The notes: generated by a model not told the origin, from the letters alone. A DNA stretch of 45,589 nucleotides from Prevotella sp. (GCA_021204905.1 JAJPYN010000010.1:1871-47459); one strand, 5' to 3'. Counted from the stretch's first letter, positions 19,421-28,123 are shown. Translations and numbers: made by a program.

Positions 19421-19519
19421 TTTGCCTCGGGTAACGGACAACTTTGATTCGAATTTGCCCCGGGCTGCGAACAACTTTAATTCGAATTTGCCCCGGGCAA
19501 TTGACAACTATGAAGTTTT
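19421..19519. repeat. Three-unit 33-bp tandem repeat
   Basis: Units begin at 19421, 19454 and 19487, each with TTTGCC(C/T)CGGG, a variable stretch of five to six bases, then ACAACTTTRATTCGAA. The third unit is degenerate at its end. Each unit carries the palindromes CCCGGG-like and TTCGAA. The array lies between the divergent tRNA-Leu and rarA promoters and is not obviously coding. Confidence 0.8.
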
Positions 19520-19542
19520 GTTTGCTTTGCTTTGAGTAAATT

Positions 19543-19569
19543 CAGCCTTCGCCGTCGGGTTCGTTTCAA
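19543..19569. repeat. Dispersed repeat copy D (right arm only)
   Basis: CAGCCTTCGCCGTCGGGTTC and the following GTTTCAA match the right arm of copies A and B at 23-24 of 27 positions. The shared sequence continues into AAAAGCCGGCA versus AAAAACAGGCA in copy B. The left arm is missing or too decayed to recognise. It ends 16 bp before the -33 box of the rarA promoter. Confidence 0.55.
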
Positions 19570-19584
19570 AAGCCGGCATTTCTT

Positions 19585-19615
19585 TTTGGATTGTTTATTG
19601 TTTAGCCTAATTTTG
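19585..19615 (+). promoter_or_regulatory. Promoter of rarA
   Basis: TTTG (19585-19588), a 19-nt spacer and TAATTTTG (19608-19615) match the Bacteroidota consensus exactly. The leader is about 45 nt to the rarA ATG. Confidence 0.75.
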
Positions 19616-19665
19616 CATACCGAAAGCGATAAATTTTTTCGAAGAACTTTTATCTTAAAGAAACG

Positions 19666-20937
19666 ATGACACGACCACTTGCAGAACGGCTCCGTCCGCG
19701 CGACCTTGCGCATTACGTGGGGCAGAAGCACCTCGTGGGCGAGGGCGCAGTGCTGCGGCAGATGATCGACAGCGGACGTATATCGTCGTTCATCCTGTGG
19801 GGACCGCCGGGCGTAGGCAAGACGACGCTCGCCCATGTCATAGCGCAGACACTGGAAATCCCGTTCTACACCCTCTCGGCAGTTACGAGCGGAGTGAAGG
19901 ACGTGCGCGAAGTGATAGAGCGTGCCGGGAGCAACCGCCTGTTCAATACCGTCTCCCCGATACTCTTCATCGACGAAATCCACCGCTTTTCAAAGTCCCA
20001 ACAGGACTCGTTACTTGGCGCCGTGGAGCGCGGCATAGTAACTCTCATCGGCGCGACGACGGAGAATCCCTCGTTTGAAGTCATCCGCCCGCTCCTCTCG
20101 CGCTGCCAGCTCTACGTGTTGAAGCCCCTCGAACGCGACGACTTGAACCAGCTGCTCCGCCGCGCCATCACGGAAGACGAGGAGCTGAAGAAGCTGAACA
20201 TCGAGGTGAGAGAGGACGAGGCGCTGTTTCATTACGCTGCGGGCGACGCGCGGAAACTGCTGAATATCCTCGAGATAATCGTCGAGGCGGCGGGCGGGAA
20301 AGACGTTGTTATCACCGACGAGATTGTCTCCAACCGTCTGCAAACCACGCCTTTGGCTTACGACAAGGACGGGGAGATGCACTACGACATCATCTCCGCA
20401 TACATCAAAAGCATACGGGGCAGCGACCCCGACGCCGCGCTCTACTGGATGGCGCGTATGATTGAGGGCGGCGAGGATCCGCAGTTCATCGCCCGCCGGC
20501 TTGTCATCTCCGCTGCGGAAGACATCGGCTTGGCTAACCCCAACGCACTTCTCATAGCCAATGCGGCATTCGATGCGGTGATGAAAATAGGGTGGCCCGA
20601 GGGCAGGATACCGCTTGCCGAAGCGACGGTCTACCTCGCAGCCTCGCCCAAAAGCAACTCCGCGTATATGGGCATCGAGCGTGCACAAGCGCTCGTCAAG
20701 GCATCCGGCAACCAGCCCGTGCCGCTCCACCTGCGCAACGCCCCGACGGAGATGATGGCGCAGCTCGGCTATCACGACGGCTACAAGTACGCCCACGACT
20801 TCGCAGGCAACTTTACCGAGCAGCAATACCTGCCCGACGCGCTGACGAAAGAGCGGCTGTGGATAGCCCAACACAAACCTAACGAAGAGAAACTATACCA
20901 ATATATGCTGTCGTGTTGGGGCGACAGATATAAATAA
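19666..20937 (+). CDS. rarA: Replication-associated recombination ATPase RarA (MgsA)
   Basis: This 423-residue AAA+ ATPase of the clamp-loader clade acts at stalled replication forks. The start MTRPLAERLRPRDLAHYVGQ is typical. Walker A GPPGVGKTT lies at 46-54 and Walker B FIDEIHRF at 101-108. The sensor-1 region is TLIGATTENPSFE, and the C-terminal tetramerisation domain carries DPDAALYWMARMIEGGEDP. Length and blocks are complete. It is followed 17 bp later by the hydroxyacid dehydrogenase gene, so the two may be cotranscribed. Confidence 0.96.
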   Translation: MTRPLAERLRPRDLAHYVGQKHLVGEGAVLRQMIDSGRISSFILWGPPGVGKTTLAHVIAQTLEIPFYTLSAVTSGVKDVREVIERAGSNRLFNTVSPILFIDEIHRFSKSQQDSLLGAVERGIVTLIGATTENPSFEVIRPLLSRCQLYVLKPLERDDLNQLLRRAITEDEELKKLNIEVREDEALFHYAAGDARKLLNILEIIVEAAGGKDVVITDEIVSNRLQTTPLAYDKDGEMHYDIISAYIKSIRGSDPDAALYWMARMIEGGEDPQFIARRLVISAAEDIGLANPNALLIANAAFDAVMKIGWPEGRIPLAEATVYLAASPKSNSAYMGIERAQALVKASGNQPVPLHLRNAPTEMMAQLGYHDGYKYAHDFAGNFTEQQYLPDALTKERLWIAQHKPNEEKLYQYMLSCWGDRYK

Positions 20938-20954
20938 AACACGGTTTTTATACG

Positions 20955-21908
20955 ATGAGACTTGTGATAATGGACGGTCATGCCGTCAATCCCGGCGACC
21001 TGTCGTGGGACGTGTTCCGCGCTTACGGCGAGGTAACGGTCTACGAGCGCACGGCTCCCGAAGACGTTATTCCCCGCGCAAAGGATGCCGATTGTGTGTT
21101 CACAAACAAGGTGGTGTTCGATGAGGGTGTGCTCGACCGGCTCCCCAAGCTGCGGTATATCGGCGTCCTTGCGACAGGCACCAACGTTATCGACCTCGAC
21201 GCAGCGGAGAAACGCGGCATAGTAGTTACCAACATACCCGCTTACAGCACCGACAGCGTGGCGCAGCTCGTCTTCGCGCACATCCTTAATGTTGTTAATC
21301 GTGTGGACCGTTACGCCGATGACACGCGGCGCGGACGGTGGAGCGGCAACCCCGATTTCTGCTATTGGGACAGTCAGTTCCACGAATTGGCGGCGCTCAC
21401 GCTGGGCATCGTCGGGCTTGGACATATCGGGCGGAAAGTGGCGGACATAGCTCACGCCTTCGGGATGAGGATAAACGCCTCGACGAGCAAGCAGCCTTCG
21501 CAACTGCCCGACTATATAAATAAGGTGTCGTTGGAGGACTTATACTCCTCGTCGGACATCATCACGCTCCACTGCCCCCTCACTCCCGACACCCGTGAGA
21601 TGATAAACGCCGGCACCATCTCCACGATGCGGCGCGGCGCAATCCTCGTCAACACGGGGCGCGGACCGCTTGTCGACGAAGCAGCTGCGGCGGAGGCGTT
21701 AAGCTCCGGGCAACTGGCGGCATATTGCGCGGATGTGATGTGCAAGGAGCCGCCCGAGAGTTCAAACCCTCTTCTCGCTTGCCCTAATGCCTTTTTAACC
21801 CCTCATCTGGCGTGGGGAACTATCGAGGCACGCCGCCGGCTGATGGCTATCGCGGAAGAAAACCTGCGCTCCTTCCTCGCGGGAACGCCTGTAAACACGG
21901 TCAAATGA
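20955..21908 (+). CDS. D-2-hydroxyacid dehydrogenase (glycerate dehydrogenase-like)
   Basis: This 317-residue NAD-dependent enzyme is likely to reduce hydroxypyruvate or a related 2-oxo acid. The Rossmann motif is GLGHIG at 154-159 with upstream hydrophobic strand TLGIV. The catalytic triad of the family is visible: Arg236 in NTGRG, Glu265 in CKEPP and His284 in LTPH. It most resembles the HprA/glycerate dehydrogenase branch rather than SerA, as it has no ACT domain. The stop codon overlaps the ATG of the next gene (ATGA), implying coupling. Confidence 0.9.
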   Translation: MRLVIMDGHAVNPGDLSWDVFRAYGEVTVYERTAPEDVIPRAKDADCVFTNKVVFDEGVLDRLPKLRYIGVLATGTNVIDLDAAEKRGIVVTNIPAYSTDSVAQLVFAHILNVVNRVDRYADDTRRGRWSGNPDFCYWDSQFHELAALTLGIVGLGHIGRKVADIAHAFGMRINASTSKQPSQLPDYINKVSLEDLYSSSDIITLHCPLTPDTREMINAGTISTMRRGAILVNTGRGPLVDEAAAAEALSSGQLAAYCADVMCKEPPESSNPLLACPNAFLTPHLAWGTIEARRRLMAIAEENLRSFLAGTPVNTVK

Positions 21909-22564
21909 TATTCGACACGCCGGCAATATCCCACACCTTCATGCAGGTGTTGGAGTTTTTAGGCACCTTTGCTTTTGCCGTTTCGGGCATCCGTCAGGCG
22001 GCACAGCGTCGGTTCGACTGGTTCGGAGGCTTCGTCTGCGGCGTAACGGTGGCAATCGGCGGCGGCACTTTGCGCGACCTGATGCTGGGCGTAACGCCGT
22101 TCTGGATGACCAACGCGCTCTACCTTACCACGGCTATCGTGGCGCAGGTGTGTGTCATTCTGTTTTCCAAATACCTGAAATACCTCGACAACACGTGGTT
22201 TGTATTCGACACAATAGGACTTGCGCTGTTCACCATCGTGGGCATCCAGAAGACGCTTCTCTGCGGACATCCCTTCTGGGTGGCGATAGTTATGGGCTGC
22301 ATAACGGGCTCCGCGGGCGGCATATTGCGCGATCTGCTGCTCGACACGGTGCCCGTGCTGTTCCGCAAAGATTTCTACGCGATGACCTGCATCGTAGGAG
22401 GCTTGTTCTATTGGCTGCTGTCCGCGCTCGGCATACACACCGCAATCAACTCCGTGCTGACGTTTTTCCTCATCTGTCTGCTGCGCTATCTCGCTTTCAA
22501 ATACCATCTCGGACTGCCCGTGCTGAAAGGTGAGGACGGGGAAAAGAAGGAGCCGGAAAAATAA
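21905..22564 (+). CDS. Trimeric intracellular cation (TRIC) channel family protein
   Basis: This 219-residue inner-membrane protein has about seven hydrophobic segments. It has the internal two-fold repeat of the bacterial TRIC (UPF0126, YadS) family: AIGGGTLRDLMLG in the first half and GSAGGILRDLLLD in the second. These glycine-rich kinks line the pore in known structures. I chose the ATG overlapping the previous stop; a longer frame from 21812 would lie inside the dehydrogenase gene. The C-terminal tail is charged. Confidence 0.88.
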   Translation: MIFDTPAISHTFMQVLEFLGTFAFAVSGIRQAAQRRFDWFGGFVCGVTVAIGGGTLRDLMLGVTPFWMTNALYLTTAIVAQVCVILFSKYLKYLDNTWFVFDTIGLALFTIVGIQKTLLCGHPFWVAIVMGCITGSAGGILRDLLLDTVPVLFRKDFYAMTCIVGGLFYWLLSALGIHTAINSVLTFFLICLLRYLAFKYHLGLPVLKGEDGEKKEPEK

Positions 22565-22580
22565 TAATCGGAAAACTGAT

Positions 22581-23177
22581 TTAACGTTTGCGGCGCGCTA
22601 AGAAAGCAATGAACCGCCGGGCGAGAAAGCCCCATAGCGCGCCGATTATCAGGCCGACGGCAGCCCCGACGAGGATGTCGCCGACGAAGTGCTTGCCCAC
22701 AAAGACGCGGCTGATGCTCACGAGGGCGGCCCAAATGAAAATGCCGATCGCGTAACCCTTGTATCTCAGGTGTTTGTCGGTGCGCAGGCCGATGAACGAG
22801 CAACAAGCGAAGCCGAAAGCGTTGGCGGCGTGGGCGGAAAAGAAGCCGTAGAGATGTCCGCTTTCCAAGGTGTGCAGGCCGCGGTTGAGCATATCTTGGT
22901 CAAAGCAGGGTCTGACGCGGCAAACGGTGTCTTTGACGAGGGTGGAGCATTCTTCGCAACAGGCGAAAGTGAGAAGCAAGGCAGTAACGAAAACCAGCGC
23001 CCGTTGCCAACCGAGCCGCCAGAAGAGCAGCACGCCGACGGCAATATACAAAGGTATCCACGTGAGCTCGTAGGAGAAAAGTTCCCACAGCGCGTCGGTG
23101 AAGCCGGTGTGCAGACTGTTAATGGCCAGAGTGATGTCCCGGTCGATGCTTACGATTCCGGATGCTGTCAGTGTCAT
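22581..23177 (-). CDS. PAP2-family membrane phosphatase
   Basis: This 198-residue membrane protein has the three-part PAP2 active site: K82-x6-R89-P90, SAH at 114-116 (in place of the usual PSGH) and S156-R157-x5-H163-x3-D167. About five hydrophobic segments are present. Likely substrates are phosphatidic acid, phosphatidylglycerol phosphate or undecaprenyl pyrophosphate, and the sequence does not decide between them. It is convergent with the TRIC gene. A TACCTTTG -7 element lies about 20 bp upstream. Confidence 0.85.
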   Translation of the reverse strand: MTLTASGIVSIDRDITLAINSLHTGFTDALWELFSYELTWIPLYIAVGVLLFWRLGWQRALVFVTALLLTFACCEECSTLVKDTVCRVRPCFDQDMLNRGLHTLESGHLYGFFSAHAANAFGFACCSFIGLRTDKHLRYKGYAIGIFIWAALVSISRVFVGKHFVGDILVGAAVGLIIGALWGFLARRFIAFLARRKR

Positions 23178-23196
23178 TGTTTTTATTAGCCGCCCG

Positions 23197-23204
23197 CAAA
23201 GGTA
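23197..23204 (-). promoter_or_regulatory. -7 element of the PAP2 gene promoter
   Basis: The minus strand reads TACCTTTG about 20 bp before the ATG. No good -33 TTTG is seen at the expected distance. Confidence 0.45.
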
Positions 23205-23256
23205 ATAAAAATCGTGCGCGGAGCTTCTTGTTTTAGGGAAATTAAACGGCGTTTTA

Positions 23257-23288
23257 TTTGTATTACAAGGGCGGATGAATTAATTTTG
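23257..23288 (+). promoter_or_regulatory. Promoter of the frr-rsgA-mnmA run
   Basis: TTTG (23257-23260), a 20-nt spacer and TAATTTTG (23281-23288) fit the consensus. The leader to the frr ATG at 23316 is about 20 nt. This also argues against the longer frr frame starting at 23214. Confidence 0.75.
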
Positions 23289-23315
23289 CGGTCAAGACCA
23301 AAACAATCATTTTTT

Positions 23316-23876
23316 ATGATAGACGTGAAGAAAAGCCTCTCCGACGCGGAGGAACGGATGAAGAAGGCGGTGCACTTCCTTGAAGAGGAATTGGCACGTG
23401 TGAGAGCCGGACGCGCTAATGTCGCGATATTGGACGGCGTGCGTGTGATGAGCTACGGGCAGCCCGTGCCGCTCAATCAGGTGGCGTCGGTGAACTGTCC
23501 CGACCCGCGCACGATAGCAATCAAACCGTGGGATAAGAAGCAGATCGGCGCCATAGAGAAAGCGATAATGGACTCCGACGTGGGCATCACCCCCGAGAAC
23601 AACGGCGAGACAATCCGCTTGGGCATTCCGCAACCGACGGAGGAGCGGCGCCGCGAGCTGACGAAACAGTGCGCCAAATATGCCGAGAAAGCGAAGGTCG
23701 AGGTGCGTAACGTGCGGAGCGACGTGAAAGACAAACTCAAGAAAGCCGTAAAGGACGGACTGTCGGAAGACCTTGAAAAAGATGCCGAGGGCGACTTGCA
23801 GAAGATACACGACAAGGTGATCAAGCAGATTGACGCCGTCTTGGAGACGAAGAACAAGGAGATAATGACCGTCTGA
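23316..23876 (+). CDS. frr: Ribosome recycling factor
   Basis: This 186-residue factor splits post-termination ribosomes with EF-G. It is complete, with the [20 protein letters not shown] block, the [20 protein letters not shown] block and the C-terminal helix ending KEIMTV. The start MIDVKKSL is chosen because a matching promoter lies between it and an upstream in-frame ATG. One base separates its stop from the rsgA GTG start. Confidence 0.97.
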   Translation: MIDVKKSLSDAEERMKKAVHFLEEELARVRAGRANVAILDGVRVMSYGQPVPLNQVASVNCPDPRTIAIKPWDKKQIGAIEKAIMDSDVGITPENNGETIRLGIPQPTEERRRELTKQCAKYAEKAKVEVRNVRSDVKDKLKKAVKDGLSEDLEKDAEGDLQKIHDKVIKQIDAVLETKNKEIMTV

Positions 23877-23877
23877 C

Positions 23878-24819
23878 GTGCGCGGGCTTGTCGTAAAGAA
23901 CACCGGGTCGTGGTATGTCGTAAAGACTGCCGACGGCAAGAAAACGAATTGCAAGATAAAGGGGACCTTCCGCATAAAGGGCATACGCAGCACTAACCCC
24001 GTGGCTGTGGGCGACTATGTGGAAATCATCCCCAATCAAGAGGGTACGGCGCTTATCACTTCTATTGATGACCGCCGTAATTATATTGTCCGCCGCTCAC
24101 AGAACCTGTCGAAGCAAAGTCATATCATAGCCGCCAATGTCGACGTGGCGCTGCTCGTCGTAACCATAAATCATCCCGAGACATCGCTTGTCTTTATCGA
24201 CCGCTTCCTTGCTTCCGCCGAGGCGTATTCCGTGCCCGTCGTGCTCGTGTTCAACAAGACCGACCTGCTCACGGCTGAGGAGCGCGAGCTGCAAGAGGGA
24301 ATGATGTATCTCTACGACACCGTCGGCTATCAGTGTGTGGCTGTCTCCGCCTGCACGGGCGAGGGAGTGGACGCGCTTCCGCCCTTAATTGCGGGAAAAG
24401 TGGCGTTGCTCAGCGGCAACAGCGGCGTAGGAAAATCGACGCTCATCAACCGCCTCGTGCCCGACGCAAAGCTGCACACAGCGCCAATTTCCACGGCGCA
24501 CAACCGCGGCACGCACACCACGACATTCTCCGAGATGATAGAGTTCTTCCCGTCGGGGCAATGGACCGGCCTGATTGACACGCCGGGGATAAAGGGCTTC
24601 GGCAACTTCGACATGAAGCCCGAAGAAATCTCCTGCTATTTCAAAGAGATATTCCGCTTCTCGAAGGACTGCCGCTTCCACAACTGCACCCATACTCACG
24701 AGCCGGGCTGTGCCGTGTTGCAAGCCCTCGACAATCACTACATCGCACAGTCGCGATACAATTCCTACCTGTCTATGCTGGAGGAAAAAGAGGATGAGAA
24801 ATACCGTGCACCATACTGA
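23878..24819 (+). CDS. rsgA: Small ribosomal subunit biogenesis GTPase RsgA
   Basis: This 313-residue circularly permuted GTPase matures the 30S subunit. An N-terminal OB fold is followed by G4 NKTD (126-129), G1 GNSGVGKS (180-187) and G3 DTPG (234-237). The C-terminal zinc knuckle has Cys265, Cys270, His272 and Cys278. It starts with GTG one base after the frr stop, giving the family-like start [13 protein letters not shown]. The 3' end overlaps mnmA by 26 bp. Confidence 0.95.
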   Translation: MRGLVVKNTGSWYVVKTADGKKTNCKIKGTFRIKGIRSTNPVAVGDYVEIIPNQEGTALITSIDDRRNYIVRRSQNLSKQSHIIAANVDVALLVVTINHPETSLVFIDRFLASAEAYSVPVVLVFNKTDLLTAEERELQEGMMYLYDTVGYQCVAVSACTGEGVDALPPLIAGKVALLSGNSGVGKSTLINRLVPDAKLHTAPISTAHNRGTHTTTFSEMIEFFPSGQWTGLIDTPGIKGFGNFDMKPEEISCYFKEIFRFSKDCRFHNCTHTHEPGCAVLQALDNHYIAQSRYNSYLSMLEEKEDEKYRAPY

Positions 24820-25903
24820 TATATTGCAAGATAAGCGAATAGCGCTCCTTTTGTCGGGCGGCGTAGACTCTGCCGTAGCCGTACATCTGCTCTTCGAGCG
24901 CGGCATTCGTCCCGATTGCTTCTACATAAAAATCGGTCCGGAGGAGAAAGAGGAATGGGACTGCACGTCGGAAGAGGACATGGAGATGGCGACGGCGGTG
25001 GCAAGCAGGTACGGGCTTCGCTTGGAAGTGGTCGATTGCCACAAAGAATATTGGTCGGAAGTAACACGCTACACGATGGAGAAAGTGCGGGCGGGACTGA
25101 CGCCGAACCCCGACGTGATGTGCAACAGGCTGATAAAGTTCGGGGCATTCGACGCGAAACGGGGACACGACTACGACCTTATCGCCACGGGACACTACGC
25201 CACTACGGAGGTCGACGAGCAAGGGCGGAAATGGCTGTGCACCGCGCCCGACCCTGTAAAAGATCAGACAGACTTTCTCGCCGGGCTCTTCCCGTGGCAG
25301 TTGGAGAAGGCGCTGTTCCCCGTCGGACACCTAATGAAAGAGGAGGTACGGCACATCGCCGAGCGGGAGAAATTAGTCAACGCGCACAGAAAGGACTCGC
25401 AGGGCATCTGTTTCCTCGGCAAAATCAACTACAACGACTACATCCGCATGTACCTCGGCGAGCGTCCCGGCGACGTGATAGAGTTGGAGACGGGCAGGAA
25501 AATCGGCGAGCACAGAGGCTTGTGGTTTCATACCATCGGGCAGCGCAAGGGACTTGGACTGGGAGGAGGACCGTGGTTCGCGATAAAAAAAGATATGGCG
25601 CACAATATATTATATGTGTCGAAAGGCTACAATCCCGAAGATGTCTACCGCAGCGAGTTCGCCGTGAGCGACATGAACTGGCTGACGGCACCGCTCTCCT
25701 TCGGCGCTGACGGCACGGCCGACATCACGTTTAAGATACGCCACACGTCGGATTATTTCCGCGCGAAGATGGAAGACGCGGGCAACGGCACATACGTCAT
25801 ACACTCCGAGACAAAGCTGCACGGCGTGGCGGCGGGGCAGTTCTGTGTCGTCTACGACACCGCCCACCACCGTTGCTACGGCGCAGCGGAGATAAAAGAG
25901 TAA
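24794..25903 (+). CDS. mnmA: tRNA-specific 2-thiouridylase MnmA
   Basis: This 370-residue enzyme thiolates U34 of tRNA-Lys, -Glu and -Gln. It has the PP-loop SGGVDS at 21-26, the catalytic Cys110 in NPDVMCN and the second cysteine Cys206 in DSQGICFLG. The tRNA-binding [20 protein letters not shown] stretch follows. I start at the ATG at 24794, behind an AAAGAGG site inside the rsgA end; the frame is open further up, but those codons are not family-like. Bacteroidales often carry more than one MnmA paralogue, so the exact tRNA set is uncertain. Confidence 0.93.
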   Translation: MRNTVHHTDILQDKRIALLLSGGVDSAVAVHLLFERGIRPDCFYIKIGPEEKEEWDCTSEEDMEMATAVASRYGLRLEVVDCHKEYWSEVTRYTMEKVRAGLTPNPDVMCNRLIKFGAFDAKRGHDYDLIATGHYATTEVDEQGRKWLCTAPDPVKDQTDFLAGLFPWQLEKALFPVGHLMKEEVRHIAEREKLVNAHRKDSQGICFLGKINYNDYIRMYLGERPGDVIELETGRKIGEHRGLWFHTIGQRKGLGLGGGPWFAIKKDMAHNILYVSKGYNPEDVYRSEFAVSDMNWLTAPLSFGADGTADITFKIRHTSDYFRAKMEDAGNGTYVIHSETKLHGVAAGQFCVVYDTAHHRCYGAAEIKE

Positions 25904-25925
25904 CCGTTTTAGCCGCTAATATATT

Positions 25926-26585
25926 ATGAAGAATAAAGACGCACTGCTCATCCTCTCGGGAGGAATAGACTCTACGACGATGCTCTACGAATATGCCGCC
26001 GAGATTGCGCTTGCCGTCAGCTTCGACTACGGCTCCAACCACAACAAGCAAGAGATAGCATTTGCGCGGCTGCATTGTGCCCGGCTCGCCGTAGAACATC
26101 TCGTCATACCGCTCGATTTCGTCAGTCGCTACTTCTCGTCGTCGCTGTTAAGCGGTGCCGATGCCATACCCGACGGCAACTACGACGAGGACAACATGCG
26201 CTCTACGGTGGTGCCGTTCCGCAACGGAATCATGCTGAGCGTCGCTTGCGGCATAGCGGAGAGCAGAGGCTTGCGGCGCGTTATGATGGCGAACCACGCG
26301 GGCGACCATACCGTTTACCCCGATTGCCGACCCGAATTTGTCGCAGCGATGGACAAGGCGATGCAAGAGGGGACGTGGGAGAAACTGCATCTTTTTGCGC
26401 CGTACACCAACCTGACAAAGACCGACATCGTGCGGCGAGGAGCGGCGATAGGAGTGGACTACGGCGCTACGTGGAGTTGCTACAAAGGGCGCGACAAGCA
26501 TTGCGGAGTGTGCGGCACATGCCGTGAGAGGAAAGAAGCGTTTGCCGAGGCGGGCGTACCCGACCCCACCGACTACGCAGAATAA
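25926..26585 (+). CDS. queC: 7-cyano-7-deazaguanine synthase QueC
   Basis: This 219-residue ATP-dependent ligase makes preQ0 for queuosine. It has the PP-loop SGGIDS at 11-16, the VPFRNGIML core (97-105) and a zinc site with Cys185, Cys193, Cys196 and Cys199. It follows mnmA by 22 bp on the same strand, so a second tRNA wobble-modification enzyme joins the run. The partner genes queD, queE and queF are not in the window. It is convergent with the next gene. Confidence 0.93.
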   Translation: MKNKDALLILSGGIDSTTMLYEYAAEIALAVSFDYGSNHNKQEIAFARLHCARLAVEHLVIPLDFVSRYFSSSLLSGADAIPDGNYDEDNMRSTVVPFRNGIMLSVACGIAESRGLRRVMMANHAGDHTVYPDCRPEFVAAMDKAMQEGTWEKLHLFAPYTNLTKTDIVRRGAAIGVDYGATWSCYKGRDKHCGVCGTCRERKEAFAEAGVPDPTDYAE

Positions 26586-26594
26586 TCTTCTTCC

Positions 26595-27407
26595 TTATCG
26601 CAGGTCCCGTCCCTGCCGGCGCTCTGACGGCATCGGGTTCTGATTGACGATGTTCTGATGGAATGTGTCGGGACGGCGCTCGAAGTCGAACTGCACTTCG
26701 AGGAATGTCGTCTCGTTGAAGTTATACCGCAACCCCAGTCCTATGCGGTCGGCAAAGTTGCCGTAGTAGTCGTATGCACCCATGCCGTTCCATACGCCGA
26801 ACCGGCTCTCCGACGCGTTGAACATAAGGTTTTTCTGTCCGTAGACATACGCCTCCCAGTGCTCGTTAAACCGATAGTCGAGCAGTGCCGTAATGCCCGC
26901 GGCGCGATAAGACCCTATTCCCGAATTGAGATTTTCAAAGTATCCGCCGACGGCAATGGAGAGCTTGTCGTTCAGAGGCTTGGCATACATCAGGTCGATG
27001 CGCTCCCCGATGCCGCTGAAATGCCCTTTCCCGAACGACGTGAACGCCGAGAGGTCGAGGCTCGCATTAAGTCCCTCGTGCAGGCTCCACAGCCCGTAGC
27101 CGCCTAAATAGTTATAGTTGCGACCGTAACGAAAAGCAGTGGCGCCGCTGTAATCCGGGTTCGGCAAATTGAGCGAATCGGGCAGCGGCGTGTCATCAAG
27201 TTTCAACGAAGCAACAGGCACCATTCCGTTAAGATATTCGCCGTCGCTATCGCCGTTTAAATAAACATCATCCGCGACAGCAGCATTATCGGAAACCTCA
27301 TTGCCGCCATTACTATAAACCTCGTCAACAGCCGCCGCACCCGCTTCTTGCGCAAGGGCGGAAAACGGGCAAAGGGCAATGAGCAATATGCTGCAAATCA
27401 CTTTCAT
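26595..27407 (-). CDS. Secreted barrel-like protein of unknown function
   Basis: This protein of about 270 residues has a signal peptide (MKVICSILLIALCPFSALAQ). An acidic, Asn/Gly-rich linker of about 45 residues follows, and then a Gly/Tyr/Phe-rich region with alternating strands, such as LSIAVGGYFENLNSGIG and RIGLGLRYNFNETTFLEVQF. This suggests an outer-membrane or periplasm-facing beta structure. I do not recognise a named family. A TTTG-N20-TAATTTTG promoter ends at 27414, only 7 bp before this ATG; an alternative ATG at 27416 overlaps the promoter, so I prefer 27407. Confidence 0.65.
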   Translation of the reverse strand: MKVICSILLIALCPFSALAQEAGAAAVDEVYSNGGNEVSDNAAVADDVYLNGDSDGEYLNGMVPVASLKLDDTPLPDSLNLPNPDYSGATAFRYGRNYNYLGGYGLWSLHEGLNASLDLSAFTSFGKGHFSGIGERIDLMYAKPLNDKLSIAVGGYFENLNSGIGSYRAAGITALLDYRFNEHWEAYVYGQKNLMFNASESRFGVWNGMGAYDYYGNFADRIGLGLRYNFNETTFLEVQFDFERRPDTFHQNIVNQNPMPSERRQGRDLR

Positions 27408-27413
27408 CAGCAA

Positions 27414-27445
27414 CAAAATTAGCCCTTGCGCCGTACTCCGCCAAA
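27414..27445 (-). promoter_or_regulatory. Promoter abutting the start codon of the secreted barrel-like gene
   Basis: The minus strand has TTTG (27442-27445), a 20-nt spacer and TAATTTTG (27414-27421). The predicted transcription start falls at about 27408, at or within a few bases of the ATG at 27407, so the message could be nearly leaderless. A second TAATTTTG lies at 27475-27482 without a well-placed -33 box. Confidence 0.55.
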
Positions 27446-27508
27446 GAAATTAAATTTATTTTCGGTTACTAAAACAAAATTAGTTGCTTTCATTTGCAAA
27501 AACGTTGC

Positions 27509-27516
27509 TACCTTTG
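27509..27516 (+). promoter_or_regulatory. -7 element upstream of the RidA-like gene
   Basis: TACCTTTG lies 36 bp before the ATG at 27553. The nearest TTG is 22 nt upstream, so the -33 box is poor. It is divergent from the promoter at 27414-27445. Confidence 0.5.
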
Positions 27517-27552
27517 CGCAAAGGCTAACTGCAAAAACGCTTTACCCCGATT

Positions 27553-28119
27553 ATGAAAAGAATAATTTTTACCCTCGCCCTCATCCTCGCCGCCGGCACC
27601 ATCGCCGCGCAAGACGACACCCCGGCCTACAAGCGCAACTACCTCAACGACCAAAGCGAGACCGTCGAATCGGCGCGCAACGCTCTCGGCACCACGGCGG
27701 ACCGCCTGCAAGCGTCGGGCTCCGGCGAGGACCTCGTCAAAGTGAAAGGCGCGTACTACATGCCGCTCTACACAGTCAACCTCTACAAAGGCAGCGACGG
27801 CGAAGGCTTCCGCAGCGAGTGCCGCCGCCTGTTCGCCGAGCATTACCCCAAAGCGCAAATCACGAGCGTCGTCCTGCCGCAGACGGCGTGGCTCACCGAA
27901 GAGGCTGTGAAAAACGGCAAGACCGTCGGTTACACGCAGACGATGTATTGCTACGTCATCGCCGCCGACGGACAGGACAACCATATCAACGCGCGTTTCG
28001 CCTACAAGCGCTACAAGGACGACGGCGGCAAATACTCAATGCTCACAGGCTATTCGCCGAAATTAGAGCGCACCGACATGCTCACCGCCGAGGTCTATAA
28101 AAAGCTTTTGAAGAAGTAG
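27553..28119 (+). CDS. Secreted RidA/YjgF-like protein
   Basis: This 188-residue protein begins with a signal peptide (MKRIIFTLALILAAGTIAAQ). The body resembles the RidA (YER057c/YjgF) fold: ARNALGTTADRLQASGSGED, then LVKVKGAYYM, FRSECRRLFAEHYPKAQITS and a VVLPQTAWLTEEA strand. In active RidA the region before the last strand has a conserved Arg (PAR-S/T) that binds the imine carboxylate. Here the matching site reads PKAQIT, so imine deaminase activity is doubtful. The assignment rests on pattern alone. Its last ten codons (VYKKLLKK and stop) recur at 29441-29473. Confidence 0.5.
   Translation: MKRIIFTLALILAAGTIAAQDDTPAYKRNYLNDQSETVESARNALGTTADRLQASGSGEDLVKVKGAYYMPLYTVNLYKGSDGEGFRSECRRLFAEHYPKAQITSVVLPQTAWLTEEAVKNGKTVGYTQTMYCYVIAADGQDNHINARFAYKRYKDDGGKYSMLTGYSPKLERTDMLTAEVYKKLLKK
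28096..28118. repeat. 23-bp direct repeat, left copy
   Basis: TATAAAAAGCTTTTGAAGAA plus GTA at the very 3' end of the RidA-like gene recurs at 29450-29472 with one mismatch. It contains the palindrome AAAAGCTTTT. Its place at a gene end and beside a prophage remnant resembles an attachment core, but that is inference. Confidence 0.55.
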
Positions 28120-28123
28120 CGAA

